A DNA stretch of 64,000 nucleotides from Streptomyces spinosus (GTDB taxonomy: Bacteria > Actinomycetota > Actinomycetes > Streptomycetales > Streptomycetaceae): positions 124,001-188,000 of the forward strand of contig NZ_JAINRC010000003.1 of the NCBI RefSeq assembly GCF_020400655.1, read 5' to 3'. Below, piece after piece: positions 25,621 to 34,136 of the stretch; position 1 is the stretch's first letter; each line of letters starts with the position of its first letter. A program made the position numbers and the translations under genes. The notes under the pieces are model-generated. The model was given only the letters and a program-made list of their open reading frames with translations. It made no database searches and was not told the origin of the DNA.

Positions 25621-27429
25621 TCAGGCGTCCTCCGCCAGTTCCAGCCAGCGCAGCTCCAGTTCCTCGCGTTCCCCGGCGAGGTCCCGCAACTGGGCGTCGA
25701 GTTCGGCGACCTTCGCGAAGTCGGTGGCGTTGTCGGCGATCTGGGTGTGCAGCCTGGACTCCTTCTCGGAGATCCGGTCCAACTGGCGTTCGATCTTCTG
25801 GAGTTCCTTCTTCGCGGCGCGCTGGTCGGCCGCGCTCCTCTCCTGCGTGACCGGCTTGGGCGCCGCGGCGGCGGTCTGCGCGGCGACCGCCTCCTCCATC
25901 CGCTGCCGCCGCTCCAGGTACTCGTCGATGCCGCGCGGCAGCATCCGCAGCGTGCCGTCGCCGAGCAGGGCGAACACCCGGTCCGTCGTCCGCTCCACGA
26001 AGAACCGGTCGTGGGAGATGACGATCATCGAGCCGGGCCAGCCGTCGAGGACGTCCTCCAGCTGGGTGAGCGTCTCGATGTCGAGGTCGTTGGTGGGCTC
26101 GTCCAGGAAGAGCACGTTGGGCTCGTCCATGAGCAGCCGCAGCAGTTGCAGGCGCCGCCGCTCGCCGCCGGAGAGGTCCCCGACCGGCGTCCACTGCTTC
26201 TCCTTGCCGAACCCGAACGTCTCGCACAGCTGCCCGGCCGTCATCTCGCGGCCCTTGCCGAGGTCGACGCGCTCCCGGACCCGCTGCACGGCCTCCAGCA
26301 CCCGCCACGTCGGGTCCAGTTCGGCGACCTCCTGGGAGAGGTAGGCGAGCTTGACGGTCTTCCCGACGGCGATGCGGCCGCCGGCGGGCTGCTCCTCGCC
26401 CTCGGTCCGCGCGGCCTCGGCCATGGCGCGCAGCAGCGAGGTCTTGCCGGCGCCGTTGACCCCGACGAGGCCGATCCGGTCGCCCGGGCCGAGCTGCCAG
26501 GTGACGTGCTTGAGCAGCACCTTCGGCCCGGCCTGCACGGTGACGTCCTCCAGGTCGAAGACGGTCCTGCCGAGCCGGGAGGAGGCGAACTTCATCAGCT
26601 CGCTGCTGTCCCGGGGCGGCGGCACGTCCGCGATCAGCTCGTTGGCGGCCTCCACGCGGAAGCGCGGCTTGGAGGTGCGGGCGGGTGCGCCCCGCCGCAG
26701 CCACGCCAGCTCCTTGCGGATCAGGTTCTGCCGCTTGGCCTCCTCGGTCGCGGCGATCCGCTCGCGCTCGGCACGGGCGAAGACGTAGTCGGAGTAGCCG
26801 CCCTCGTACTCGTACACGTCACCGCGCTGCACGTCCCACATGCGCGTGCACACCTGGTCGAGGAACCACCGGTCGTGCGTCACGCACACCAGCGCCGAGC
26901 GCCGGTTCTGCAGGTGCCGGGCGAGCCAGGCGATGCCCTCGACGTCGAGGTGGTTGGTGGGCTCGTCCAGGACGAGCAGGTCCTGCTCCTCGATGAGCAG
27001 CTTGGCCAGCGCGATCCGGCGCCGCTCGCCACCGGACAGCGGGCCGATGACGGTGTCCAGCCCCTTCGGGAAGCCCGGCAGGTCCAGCCCGCCGAACAGC
27101 CCGGTCAGGACGTCCCTGACCTTGGCGTTGCCGGCCCACTCGTGGTCGGCCATGTCGCCGATGACCTCGTGACGCACGGTGGCCGCGGGGTCGAGGGAGT
27201 CGTGCTGGGTGAGCACGCCGATCCGCAGTCCGCCGGAGTGCGTGACCCGCCCGGTGTCGGCCTCCTCCAGCTTGGCGAGCATCCGGATGAGGGTGGTCTT
27301 GCCGTCGCCGTTGCGTCCGACGACCCCGATCCGGTCCCCTTCCTGCACACCGAGCGAGACACCGTCCAGCAGGGCACGGGTGCCGTACACCTTGCTGACG
27401 TTCTCGACATTGACCAGGTTGACGGCCAT
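25621..27429 (-). CDS. ABC-F family ATPase (Uup/EttA-like)
   Basis: Soluble tandem ATPase of 602 residues without membrane segments, ATG 27427-27429 with AGGAGTG upstream. ABC-F proteins act on ribosomes, either aiding translation or giving resistance to ribosome-binding antibiotics. Walker A motifs are GRNGDGKTTL (about 39-48) and GVNGAGKTSL (about 323-332); signatures LSGGERRRIALA and LSGGERRRLQLL; Walker B LLVLDEPTNHLD and VLFLDEPTNDLD. The C terminus (about 520-600) is a coiled coil as in Uup. No resistance cluster surrounds it, so a housekeeping role is more likely than self-resistance. Confidence 0.95.
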   Translation of the reverse strand: MAVNLVNVENVSKVYGTRALLDGVSLGVQEGDRIGVVGRNGDGKTTLIRMLAKLEEADTGRVTHSGGLRIGVLTQHDSLDPAATVRHEVIGDMADHEWAGNAKVRDVLTGLFGGLDLPGFPKGLDTVIGPLSGGERRRIALAKLLIEEQDLLVLDEPTNHLDVEGIAWLARHLQNRRSALVCVTHDRWFLDQVCTRMWDVQRGDVYEYEGGYSDYVFARAERERIAATEEAKRQNLIRKELAWLRRGAPARTSKPRFRVEAANELIADVPPPRDSSELMKFASSRLGRTVFDLEDVTVQAGPKVLLKHVTWQLGPGDRIGLVGVNGAGKTSLLRAMAEAARTEGEEQPAGGRIAVGKTVKLAYLSQEVAELDPTWRVLEAVQRVRERVDLGKGREMTAGQLCETFGFGKEKQWTPVGDLSGGERRRLQLLRLLMDEPNVLFLDEPTNDLDIETLTQLEDVLDGWPGSMIVISHDRFFVERTTDRVFALLGDGTLRMLPRGIDEYLERRQRMEEAVAAQTAAAAPKPVTQERSAADQRAAKKELQKIERQLDRISEKESRLHTQIADNATDFAKVAELDAQLRDLAGEREELELRWLELAEDA

Positions 27430-27612
27430 TTCACTCCTGTGCGCGGGGCTGTGACGGTGTGCGGCTCCGCCGCGTGGGTCAGCCTTCTAGCGTAGGGCCT
27501 GCGGGGGTGAGGGCGGGGCGCGAGGGGGTTGTCACTCTTTGTGATGACGTGATCGGTGCAGGGTCGCTACGGTGGGAAGGCAGGCCGCAGGATCCCGTCC
27601 ATGGGAGGAACC

Positions 27613-28206
27613 ATGACCGCCGAGCCCGCAGAGCACCGCCGTCAGTGGCCGGTGCCACCCCTGGACGGCTACACCGTGGACGACCTGTTCACGCTGCCGG
27701 ATCTCCCGCCGCACACCGAGCTGATCGACGGGAGCCTGGTGTTCGTGAGCCCCCAGCGCTACTTCCACTTCGCCGCGATCCACCTGCTGGCGAATGGGCT
27801 GCGCAGCACCGTGCCGTCCGACTTGAAGGTCGTGTGCGAGATGACGGTGGTATTGGACCGGCGTAACGGTCCGGAGCCGGACATCTCCGTGGTCCGCGCC
27901 GAGGCCGTCACCGGCCCGCGCCAGACCCGGTTCGAAGCGGCCGACGTCCTGCTCGCCGTCGAGGTGATCTCACCGGACTCCGAGGCCCGCGACCGCGACA
28001 CCAAACCGCACAAGTACGCCGCAGCCGGCATTCCCCATTTCTGGCTGGTCGACATGGCGGGCCAGGATGACCACCCTGTCGTCCAGGTGTACGAACGCGG
28101 CGAGGCCACCGGTACCTACGCGTTGACAGGCATTTACCACGACCACGTCAAGGTGAGCGTCCCCTACGACATTCTCATCGACCTGACCACCTTCAACGAG
28201 TACTGA
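27613..28206 (+). CDS. Uma2 family (DUF820) restriction-endonuclease-fold protein
   Basis: Protein of 197 residues, ATG 27613 preceded by GGAGGAA. The Uma2/DUF820 family has a PD-(D/E)XK nuclease-like core: ELIDGSLVFVSPQ, EPDISVVRAE and LAVEVISPDSEARDRDTKPHKYAAAGIPHFWLVD, which supply the Glu, Asp, Glu and Lys of the fold. These proteins are strongly multiplied in Streptomyces and cyanobacteria and their cellular role is unclear. It is a single gene between ABC-F and ispE, in convergent orientation with ispE (6-bp gap). Catalytic activity is not established. Confidence 0.92.
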   Translation: MTAEPAEHRRQWPVPPLDGYTVDDLFTLPDLPPHTELIDGSLVFVSPQRYFHFAAIHLLANGLRSTVPSDLKVVCEMTVVLDRRNGPEPDISVVRAEAVTGPRQTRFEAADVLLAVEVISPDSEARDRDTKPHKYAAAGIPHFWLVDMAGQDDHPVVQVYERGEATGTYALTGIYHDHVKVSVPYDILIDLTTFNEY

Positions 28207-28212
28207 ACCTGC

Positions 28213-29106
28213 TCAGAGCACCGTCGCCCCCGCCACCGGCCCCGCCGCCACCCGCACCGACCTGCACGTGCCCGACGCCCGCAGGGCCTCGGCCACCTTC
28301 TCCGCCGACCCGGCGTCCGGCGCGAGGAAAGCAGTCGTAGGCCCGGAACCGGAGACCAGCGCGGCCAGCGCACCCGCCCCGCGCCCCGCCGCCAGCGTGT
28401 CGGCCAGCTCGGGGAAGAGGGACAGCGCGGCCGGCTGGAGATCGTTGGAGACGGACGCGGCCAGCGCCTCGGCGTCCCCCTTCGCCAGCGCCGCCACCAG
28501 CTCCGCCGAGGCCACCGGCTCCGGGATCTCCCGCCCCTCGGCCAGCCGGTCGAACTCACGGAACACCGCCGGCGTCGACAGGCCCCGCTCCGCCATCGCG
28601 AAGACCCAGTGGAAGGTGCCGCCCGCCTCCAGGGCGGTCAGCCGCTCACCCCGCCCCACCCCGAGCGCCACGCCGCCGACCAGGCTGAACGGCACGTCAC
28701 TGCCCAGCTCGGCGCAGATCGCGAGCAGCTCGGCGCGCGAGGCACCCGTGCCCCACAGCCGGTCGCAGGCGAGCAGCGCGCCCGCGCCGTCCGCGCTGCC
28801 ACCCGCCATGCCACCGGCGACCGGGATGTCCTTGGCGATGTGGACGTGGACGTTCGGTTCGATCCCCCGGCGCGCGGCGAGCGCGATCGCGGCGCGCGCG
28901 GCGAGGTTGGTGCGGTCCAGCGGGACCTGGGCGGCGTCCGGACCCTCGCAGGTGATCCGGAGCTCGTCCGCGGGGGTCACGGTGACCTCGTCGTACAGCC
29001 CGACGGCGAGGAAGACGTTGGCGAGGTCGTGGAAGCCGTCGGGACGGGCGGCGCCGACCGCGAGCTGGACGTTGACCTTGGCCGGGACCCGGACCGTGAC
29101 GCTCAC
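28213..29106 (-). CDS. ispE: 4-diphosphocytidyl-2-C-methyl-D-erythritol kinase
   Basis: Phosphorylates CDP-methylerythritol in the MEP route to isoprenoids. It is 297 residues, with GTG 29104-29106 overlapping the rsmA stop (GTGA), so the two are coupled. GHMP features: [22 protein letters not shown] at the N terminus, the ATP loop [18 protein letters not shown] (about 94-111) and C-terminal [12 protein letters not shown]. The order rsmA-ispE is common across bacteria. Confidence 0.97.
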   Translation of the reverse strand: MSVTVRVPAKVNVQLAVGAARPDGFHDLANVFLAVGLYDEVTVTPADELRITCEGPDAAQVPLDRTNLAARAAIALAARRGIEPNVHVHIAKDIPVAGGMAGGSADGAGALLACDRLWGTGASRAELLAICAELGSDVPFSLVGGVALGVGRGERLTALEAGGTFHWVFAMAERGLSTPAVFREFDRLAEGREIPEPVASAELVAALAKGDAEALAASVSNDLQPAALSLFPELADTLAAGRGAGALAALVSGSGPTTAFLAPDAGSAEKVAEALRASGTCRSVRVAAGPVAGATVL

Positions 29107-29972
29107 GCGCCCGCCTCCTTGTGTTCGGCGATCCGCGCGAACTCCTCCACCGTCAGCGACTCGCCGCGCGCCTGCGGCGAGACCCCGGCCGCGACCAGGG
29201 CCGCCTCGGCCGCCGCCGCGGACCCGGCCCAGCCGGCGAGCGCGGCCCGCAGGGTCTTGCGGCGCTGGGCGAAGGCCGCGTCGACGACGGCGAAGACCTC
29301 GGCCTTGGAGGCGGTGGTCTTGATCGGCTCGGGCCGCCGCACCAGGGACACCAGCCCGCTGTCGACGTTCGGCGCGGGCCAGAAGACGTTGCGCCCGATG
29401 GCCCCGGCCCGCTTGACGTCGGCGTACCAGTTGGCCTTCACGGACGGCACGCCGTACACCTTGTTGCCGGGTGCGGCGGCGAGCCGGTCGGCGACCTCGG
29501 ACTGCACCATCACCAGCGTCCGCTCGATGCTCGGGAAGGTGTCGAGCATGTGCAGCAGCACGGGGACGGCGACGTTGTAGGGCAGGTTCGCCACCAGGGC
29601 CGTCGGCGCCGGGCCGGGCAGCTCGGTGACGTGCATGGCGTCGGAGTGGACCAGCGCGAAGCGGTCGGCGCGGTCCGGCATGCGCGCGGCGATGGTGGCG
29701 GGGAGCGCGGCGGCGAGGACGTCGTCGATCTCCACGGCGGTGACGCGGTCGGCGGTCTCCAGCAGCGCGAGGGTGAGCGAGCCGAGTCCCGGGCCGACCT
29801 CGACGACCACGTCGTCGGGGCGCACCTCGGCGGTACGGACGATACGGCGGACCGTGTTGGCGTCGATCACGAAGTTCTGGCCGCGCTGCTTGGTGGGACG
29901 GACACCGAGCGCCGCCGCGAGTTCGCGGATGTCGGCGGGACCGAGGAGGGAGTCGGGGGTGGGGCTGCTCAC
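29103..29972 (-). CDS. rsmA: 16S rRNA dimethyladenosine transferase
   Basis: Dimethylates the two adjacent adenosines in the terminal hairpin of 16S rRNA (KsgA reaction), a late step of 30S maturation. It is 289 residues from GTG 29970-29972. Motifs: [21 protein letters not shown] motif [15 protein letters not shown] (about 57-71) and catalytic NLPYNVAVP (about 128-136). Coupled to ispE. The upstream gene is the Rpf-like protein, 48 bp away in the same direction, so all may form one operon. Confidence 0.97.
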   Translation of the reverse strand: MSSPTPDSLLGPADIRELAAALGVRPTKQRGQNFVIDANTVRRIVRTAEVRPDDVVVEVGPGLGSLTLALLETADRVTAVEIDDVLAAALPATIAARMPDRADRFALVHSDAMHVTELPGPAPTALVANLPYNVAVPVLLHMLDTFPSIERTLVMVQSEVADRLAAAPGNKVYGVPSVKANWYADVKRAGAIGRNVFWPAPNVDSGLVSLVRRPEPIKTTASKAEVFAVVDAAFAQRRKTLRAALAGWAGSAAAAEAALVAAGVSPQARGESLTVEEFARIAEHKEAGA

Positions 29973-30020
29973 GGGACAAGGGTACGGGGCCGTACCGGGC
30001 CGGGTTGCCAGGTGCCGGAC

Positions 30021-31367
30021 CTATCCCCGCAGCCTCACCCCGCAGTGCGGCCACGGGCTCGCCCCCCGCCGGATGTACAGCTTCTTCGCCCGGTACGTCT
30101 GCTCCTCCACCGAGGCGTCCTGGGGACGGCCCTTGCCGCCGAGGCCCTGCCAGGTGCGGGTGTCGAACTGGTACAGCCCGCCGTACGTCCCGGAGGGGTC
30201 GACCGCGTCGGGCCTGCCGCCGGACTCGCAGGCGGCGAGCGCCCGCCAGTTCAGGCGGTCGGCGTCGCCCACGGACGGCGGCCGGGGTTTGGTGCCCACC
30301 TTGATCACCTGCGTGCGCGGCGCGCGCACCACCTCCGACCTCTCGGGCCGCGGTTTCTGCCGTACGCCGTTGACGGTGCGCACGTGATAGGTCGTGCGGC
30401 GCAGTCCGGGCTGCCCGGGCCGCGCGACGACCTCGGTGCCCAGGAAGACCGTGGGGTCCGCGGTCCGCTCGACGGCGAACGGGATCTGCTCCTCGTGGAT
30501 CTCCCGGGTGCTGCTCACCCGCAGCACGGTCACCGTCTGCCCGTCGCGCGGGAAGCTGTCCGGCGGGACGGAGGTGGTGTCCTGGCCGCGCAGCGTGATC
30601 CCGGCCTCCTCGACCGCTTCGCGGACGGTGGCCGCGTTGGTGCGGACGGTGCGGGTCCGGCCGTCCGCGAGGACCGTGACCGCGCGTTCGGTGCGCACGT
30701 CGAGCGCGAGCCCCGCGCGCCCGATGGGCCGTGAGCGCGAAGTCGACAGGTACGCGCCCTCGGCGCGCACCCCCAGCTCGTCCAGCGCGCCCTCCACCGT
30801 GCGCGCCGTCGTCCACACCTCGCGCCGGCGGCCGTCCAGGGTGAGCCGCACCGGGCGCCCGTACCGCACCGCGACCGCGTCGCCGCTGGCGAGCGCCGTG
30901 CCGGGGGCGGGCGCGATCATGTCGTGCGTCCCCACGCGTACGCCCTCCTCGGTGAGCAGTTCGCTCACGTCGTCGGCGAACGTGTGCAGGCTGCGCTGTC
31001 TGCCGTCGACGCTCAGCTCGACCGCCTTGTCGTTGGCGACGAAGGCGGTGGTGCCGCCGGCCAGGAAGGCCACGACCAGCGCCTGCGGCAGCAGGCGGCG
31101 CACGGTGGAGTCCGGGCGGTCGCCGTACCGGGTCCGGCGCCGGCGCGGGACCCGCCCGCCGGTCTCCTCGGCCTCCTCGGACACCCCGGCCGCGGGGGCG
31201 GGCGTCTGCCGGGGCAGCGGCGGTGCCGGCTCGGTGACGAAGTACGCCTCGGCCTCGTAGGCGGGCCGGTAGGTGTCCTCATGGATGCCGTACGGCAGCG
31301 TCTCCGCGGTATGGACGGAGGCGTCAGGGCCGTAGGGGTCGTACGTCTCGTACGGCGACGTGCTCAC
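30021..31367 (-). CDS. Resuscitation-promoting-factor-like protein (DUF348-G5-Rpf)
   Basis: Cell-wall hydrolase of the Rpf family, which cleaves peptidoglycan during spore germination and exit from dormancy. It is 448 residues from GTG 31365-31367. An N-terminal cytoplasmic Tyr/Pro/Glu-rich tail (1-95) precedes a single membrane helix (about 96-115, LLPQALVVAFLAGGTTAFVA); then come three DUF348 repeats (about 120-300), a G5 domain (about 300-375), and a C-terminal transglycosylase domain, WRALAACESGGRPDAVDPSGTYGGLYQFDTRTW, containing the catalytic Glu of CESGG. Same gene neighbourhood (tatD-rpf-rsmA-ispE) as in mycobacteria. Confidence 0.95.
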   Translation of the reverse strand: MSTSPYETYDPYGPDASVHTAETLPYGIHEDTYRPAYEAEAYFVTEPAPPLPRQTPAPAAGVSEEAEETGGRVPRRRRTRYGDRPDSTVRRLLPQALVVAFLAGGTTAFVANDKAVELSVDGRQRSLHTFADDVSELLTEEGVRVGTHDMIAPAPGTALASGDAVAVRYGRPVRLTLDGRRREVWTTARTVEGALDELGVRAEGAYLSTSRSRPIGRAGLALDVRTERAVTVLADGRTRTVRTNAATVREAVEEAGITLRGQDTTSVPPDSFPRDGQTVTVLRVSSTREIHEEQIPFAVERTADPTVFLGTEVVARPGQPGLRRTTYHVRTVNGVRQKPRPERSEVVRAPRTQVIKVGTKPRPPSVGDADRLNWRALAACESGGRPDAVDPSGTYGGLYQFDTRTWQGLGGKGRPQDASVEEQTYRAKKLYIRRGASPWPHCGVRLRG

Positions 31368-31411
31368 GCCGACACGCTCCAGGGGCCAGGGGGTCCGGAT
31401 CGGGCCCCCAG

Positions 31412-31465
31412 AACCTAGCGGAGCGTCGGTCACTCTCCAAAGCGACGCGACTACGGACAGTCGCG
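31412..31465 (-). promoter_or_regulatory. Predicted promoter and upstream palindrome of the Rpf-like gene
   Basis: On the minus strand TTTGGA (31436-31441) and TAGGTT (31412-31417) are 18 bp apart. Just upstream is the inverted repeat CGCGACT-N6-AGTCGCG (31446-31465), suitably placed for an activator or repressor. Confidence 0.5.
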
Positions 31466-31497
31466 ACTCGAACGGGTGGTCCGTGCCCCGGACGGGC

Positions 31498-31518
31498 GGC
31501 CGGCCCGGACGGCCGGCC
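31498..31518 (-). terminator. Hairpin between tatD and Rpf-like gene
   Basis: GGCCGGCC (31498-31505) and GGCCGGCC (31511-31518), an 8-bp self-complementary stem with a 5-nt loop, located just after the tatD stop. Confidence 0.5.
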
Positions 31519-31531
31519 CCGGAACGGACGC

Positions 31532-32431
31532 TCAGTAGCCGAAGGCGCGGGCCGTGTTCGCGGCGAGGGCCGTCGCGAGCGCGTCCTCGTCGACCCCGCG
31601 CACGGCGGCCATCGCGCGGACCGTGACCGGAACGAGATACGGCGCGTTGGGCCGTCCGCGGTACGGCGCCGGGGTGAGGAAGGGCGCGTCGGTCTCCACG
31701 AGGACCAGCTCCGCCGGGGCGACGGCGAGGGCGTCGCGCAGATTCTGGGCGTTCTTGAAGGTGACGTTGCCGGCGAAGGACATGAAGTAGCCCTCGCGGG
31801 CGCAGATCCGGGCCATCTCGGCGTCGCCGGAGTAGCAGTGGAAGACGGTGCGCTCGGGTGCGCCCTCCTCCTTCAGGATCCTGAGGACGTCGGCGTGGGC
31901 GTCGCGGTCGTGGATGACGAGCGCCTTGCCGTGCCGCTTGGCGATCTCGATGTGGGCGCGGAAGGAGCGCTCCTGGGCGGCCTTGCCCTCGGGGCCGGTG
32001 CGGAAGTGGTCCAGGCCGGTCTCGCCGACGCCCTTCACCTGCGGCAGCCCGGCCAGCCGGTCGATCTCGGCGAGGGCCTCGTCCAGCGCCGCGTCGCCGC
32101 CGGGCTCCCGGGCGCCCTGCCGCGACCACCCGTCCGGATCGCCGTGGACGATGCGCGGGGCCTCGTTGGGGTGGAGGGCGACGGTGGCGTGGACGTTCTC
32201 GTACGCCGCCGCCGTCTCGGCGGCCCACTGTGAGCCCTTGAGGTCGCAGCCGACCTGGACGACCGTCGTGACGCCCACCGAGGCGGCTTTCGCGAGGCCC
32301 TCCTCGACCGTGCCGGACTGCATGTCGAGGTGGGTGTGGGAGTCCGCGACGGGCACCGCCAAGGGCTGGGGCAGCGGCGGTGCCGCGTTCTTGTCGGCGT
32401 CCTTGGGGCTGTGACCGGCGTTCGAAGGCAT
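31532..32431 (-). CDS. TatD family metal-dependent DNase
   Basis: Mg-dependent hydrolase of the TatD family (3'-5' DNase, used in DNA fragmentation and repair) of 299 residues from ATG 32431. Metal ligands appear in order: DSHTHLD (about 30-36), VGETGLDHF (about 122-130), IHDRDAHAD (about 163-171), FHCYSG (about 188-193) and VETDAPFL (about 235-242). It precedes the Rpf-like gene in the same direction. In S. coelicolor and M. tuberculosis the same pair is conserved. Confidence 0.95.
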   Translation of the reverse strand: MPSNAGHSPKDADKNAAPPLPQPLAVPVADSHTHLDMQSGTVEEGLAKAASVGVTTVVQVGCDLKGSQWAAETAAAYENVHATVALHPNEAPRIVHGDPDGWSRQGAREPGGDAALDEALAEIDRLAGLPQVKGVGETGLDHFRTGPEGKAAQERSFRAHIEIAKRHGKALVIHDRDAHADVLRILKEEGAPERTVFHCYSGDAEMARICAREGYFMSFAGNVTFKNAQNLRDALAVAPAELVLVETDAPFLTPAPYRGRPNAPYLVPVTVRAMAAVRGVDEDALATALAANTARAFGY

Positions 32432-32480
32432 GTTCCGATCCTACGGAAAGGGGCATGCCGCCGAACGGCCGGCGATCCGC

Positions 32481-32903
32481 TCAGCCCGCCTTGCGCTGGA
32501 ACGGGTGCAGCAGGTCGGACAGGTGCCAGTGGTGCGGCGTGCCGGCCGGGACGGCCGGTGCGGCCGGCCCGGACACCTGCGGCGACTCGACCGGGCCCGC
32601 CTGCGGCACCCGGTGGTGCTGCCGCCCGGCCGTGCCGCGCACCGCGGAGACCTGGCCCGCGCGCATGATCCGTACGACGTGGCCGTCGCAGTTGTGGCAG
32701 GACGGCCGGCTCAGCGGCGACGGCACGACCTGGCCGTCGGCCACGTACAGCACGAACTCCTCCCCCTGGGCGTTCGTGTGGTGCTCTATCTCGTACGACT
32801 GCTCCCAGCCGTGCCCGCAGCGCATGCAGGCGAACGAGTACGACTCGTGAACGACGGCTGTGGCTGTGGCGCGGAGGCCGGTCCGCCCTGCTATGTCACT
32901 CAT
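32481..32903 (-). CDS. Zinc-ribbon-like hypothetical protein
   Basis: Protein of 140 residues, ATG 32901-32903 with GGGAGCT upstream. Two Cys pairs, CMRCGHGW (about 26-33) and CHNCDG (about 70-75), form a likely zinc ribbon; between them are Tyr-, Glu- and His-rich strands (YEIEHHTNAQGEEFVLY). The C-terminal third is a Pro/His/Gln-rich disordered tail ending HHWHLSDLLHPFQRKAG. No family assigned. The promoter region includes an 18-bp-period direct repeat at 32918-32951. Confidence 0.85.
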   Translation of the reverse strand: MSDIAGRTGLRATATAVVHESYSFACMRCGHGWEQSYEIEHHTNAQGEEFVLYVADGQVVPSPLSRPSCHNCDGHVVRIMRAGQVSAVRGTAGRQHHRVPQAGPVESPQVSGPAAPAVPAGTPHHWHLSDLLHPFQRKAG

Positions 32904-32917
32904 GCCAGCTCCCTGTC

Positions 32918-32951
32918 GGACGGGTGCGTCCCTCTGGACGGGTGCGTCCCT
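32918..32951. repeat. Direct repeat of 16 bp, period 18 bp
   Basis: GGACGGGTGCGTCCCT occurs at 32918-32933 and 32936-32951, just upstream of the zinc-ribbon gene; each copy has internal dyad symmetry (GGACG...CGTCC). It may be a double operator. Confidence 0.7.
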
Positions 32952-33140
32952 TCGACCAGTGGACGCCTCCACCGGCGCGGGCGCAGCAGGGCTGTCGAGT
33001 GTTGGAGGCGATTTGGACATCGCTTGCCGAACAGTCGCGAATGAGACGGCTGTGCTTTGCCTTCGACGCCGGCCTTTTGCCCCCTCATGGGGCGCGTGGC
33101 GGCGCTCGGCGGGGCGTGGGGGCCCGCGCGACGGCCCGCC

Positions 33141-33989
33141 TCACCCCGTGGCGCGCTTGGCCGCCACCACCGCGTCGAACACGACCCTCTTCGGCAGTCC
33201 CGCCTCCGCCGCCACCGCCGCGATGGCCTCCTTGCGGCGCTCGCCGGCCTCCTCCCGGACCCGTACCCGGCGCACCAGCTCCTCGGCGCCGAGTTCCTCG
33301 GGCCCGGTCTCGGGCGCGCCCTCGACCACCACGGTGATCTCGCCGCGCACGCCTTCCGCCGCCCACCGCGCCAGCTCGGCGAGCGGACCGCGCCGTACCT
33401 CCTCGTACGTCTTGGTCAGCTCCCGGCACACGGCGGCCCGCCGGTCGGCGCCGAAGACCTCGGCCATGGCGGCGAGGGTGTCGTCGAGCCGGTGCGGGGC
33501 CTCGAAGTAGACGAGGGTGCGCCGCTCGCCGGCGACCTCGCGCAGCCGGGACAGCCGTTCCCCGGCCTTGCGGGGCAGGAAGCCCTCGAAGCAGAAGCGG
33601 TCGACGGGCAGCCCGGACAGGGCGAGCGCGGTGAGCACGGCGGACGGCCCCGGCACGGCGGTGACCCGGACGTCCTGCGCGACGGCGGCGGCGACCAGCC
33701 GGTAGCCGGGGTCGGAGACGGAGGGCATCCCGGCGTCGGTCACCAGCAGCACGCGCGCGCCGCCGAGCAGCTCCTGGACCAGTTCCGGGGTGCGGGCCGA
33801 CTCGTTGCCCTCGAAGTAGGACACCACGCGGCCCTTCGGCGTGACGCCCAGCGCCTGGGTGAGCCGGCGCAGCCGCCGGGTGTCCTCGGCGGCGACCACG
33901 TCGGCGCCGGCCAGCTCCTCGGCGAGCCGGGGCGGCGCGTCCGCGATGTCGCCGATGGGGGTACCTGCCAGGACAAGGGTTCCAGTCAC
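33141..33989 (-). CDS. rsmI: 16S rRNA (cytidine1402-2'-O)-methyltransferase
   Basis: SAM-dependent methyltransferase of the tetrapyrrole-methylase fold that 2'-O-methylates C1402 in the ribosomal P site. It is 282 residues, GTG 33987-33989, with GGGAGGA at a good distance. Motifs: TLVLAGTPIGDIADAP (residues 4-19), VVAAEDTRRLRRL (about 31-43), VTDAGMPSVSDPGYRL (about 84-99) and VPGPSAVLTALALSGL (about 112-127). Divergent from the mannosyltransferase gene with 147 bp between them. Confidence 0.97.
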   Translation of the reverse strand: MTGTLVLAGTPIGDIADAPPRLAEELAGADVVAAEDTRRLRRLTQALGVTPKGRVVSYFEGNESARTPELVQELLGGARVLLVTDAGMPSVSDPGYRLVAAAVAQDVRVTAVPGPSAVLTALALSGLPVDRFCFEGFLPRKAGERLSRLREVAGERRTLVYFEAPHRLDDTLAAMAEVFGADRRAAVCRELTKTYEEVRRGPLAELARWAAEGVRGEITVVVEGAPETGPEELGAEELVRRVRVREEAGERRKEAIAAVAAEAGLPKRVVFDAVVAAKRATG

Positions 33990-34136
33990 CCCCCCATCCT
34001 CCCAGGGAATCCCGGGCCGCCTGCCCGGGATGCGCGGGCCGTCGCCGGGGGCGGCGGGCGGGACGGAGCCGACCGTGTCCCGACCGGTACCGCACATGCA
34101 CGGGACTCGCACAGGACGTTTCCCTACGATGGCGCG

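Noticed and set aside
25621..27429. Antibiotic resistance ABC-F gene marking a biosynthetic cluster
   Set aside because: No biosynthetic genes are nearby; the neighbours are core genes.
31368..31531. c-di-AMP (ydaO-type) riboswitch before the Rpf-like gene
   Set aside because: Such riboswitches precede other Streptomyces rpf genes, but the conserved core was not seen here and the predicted leader is only about 40 nt.
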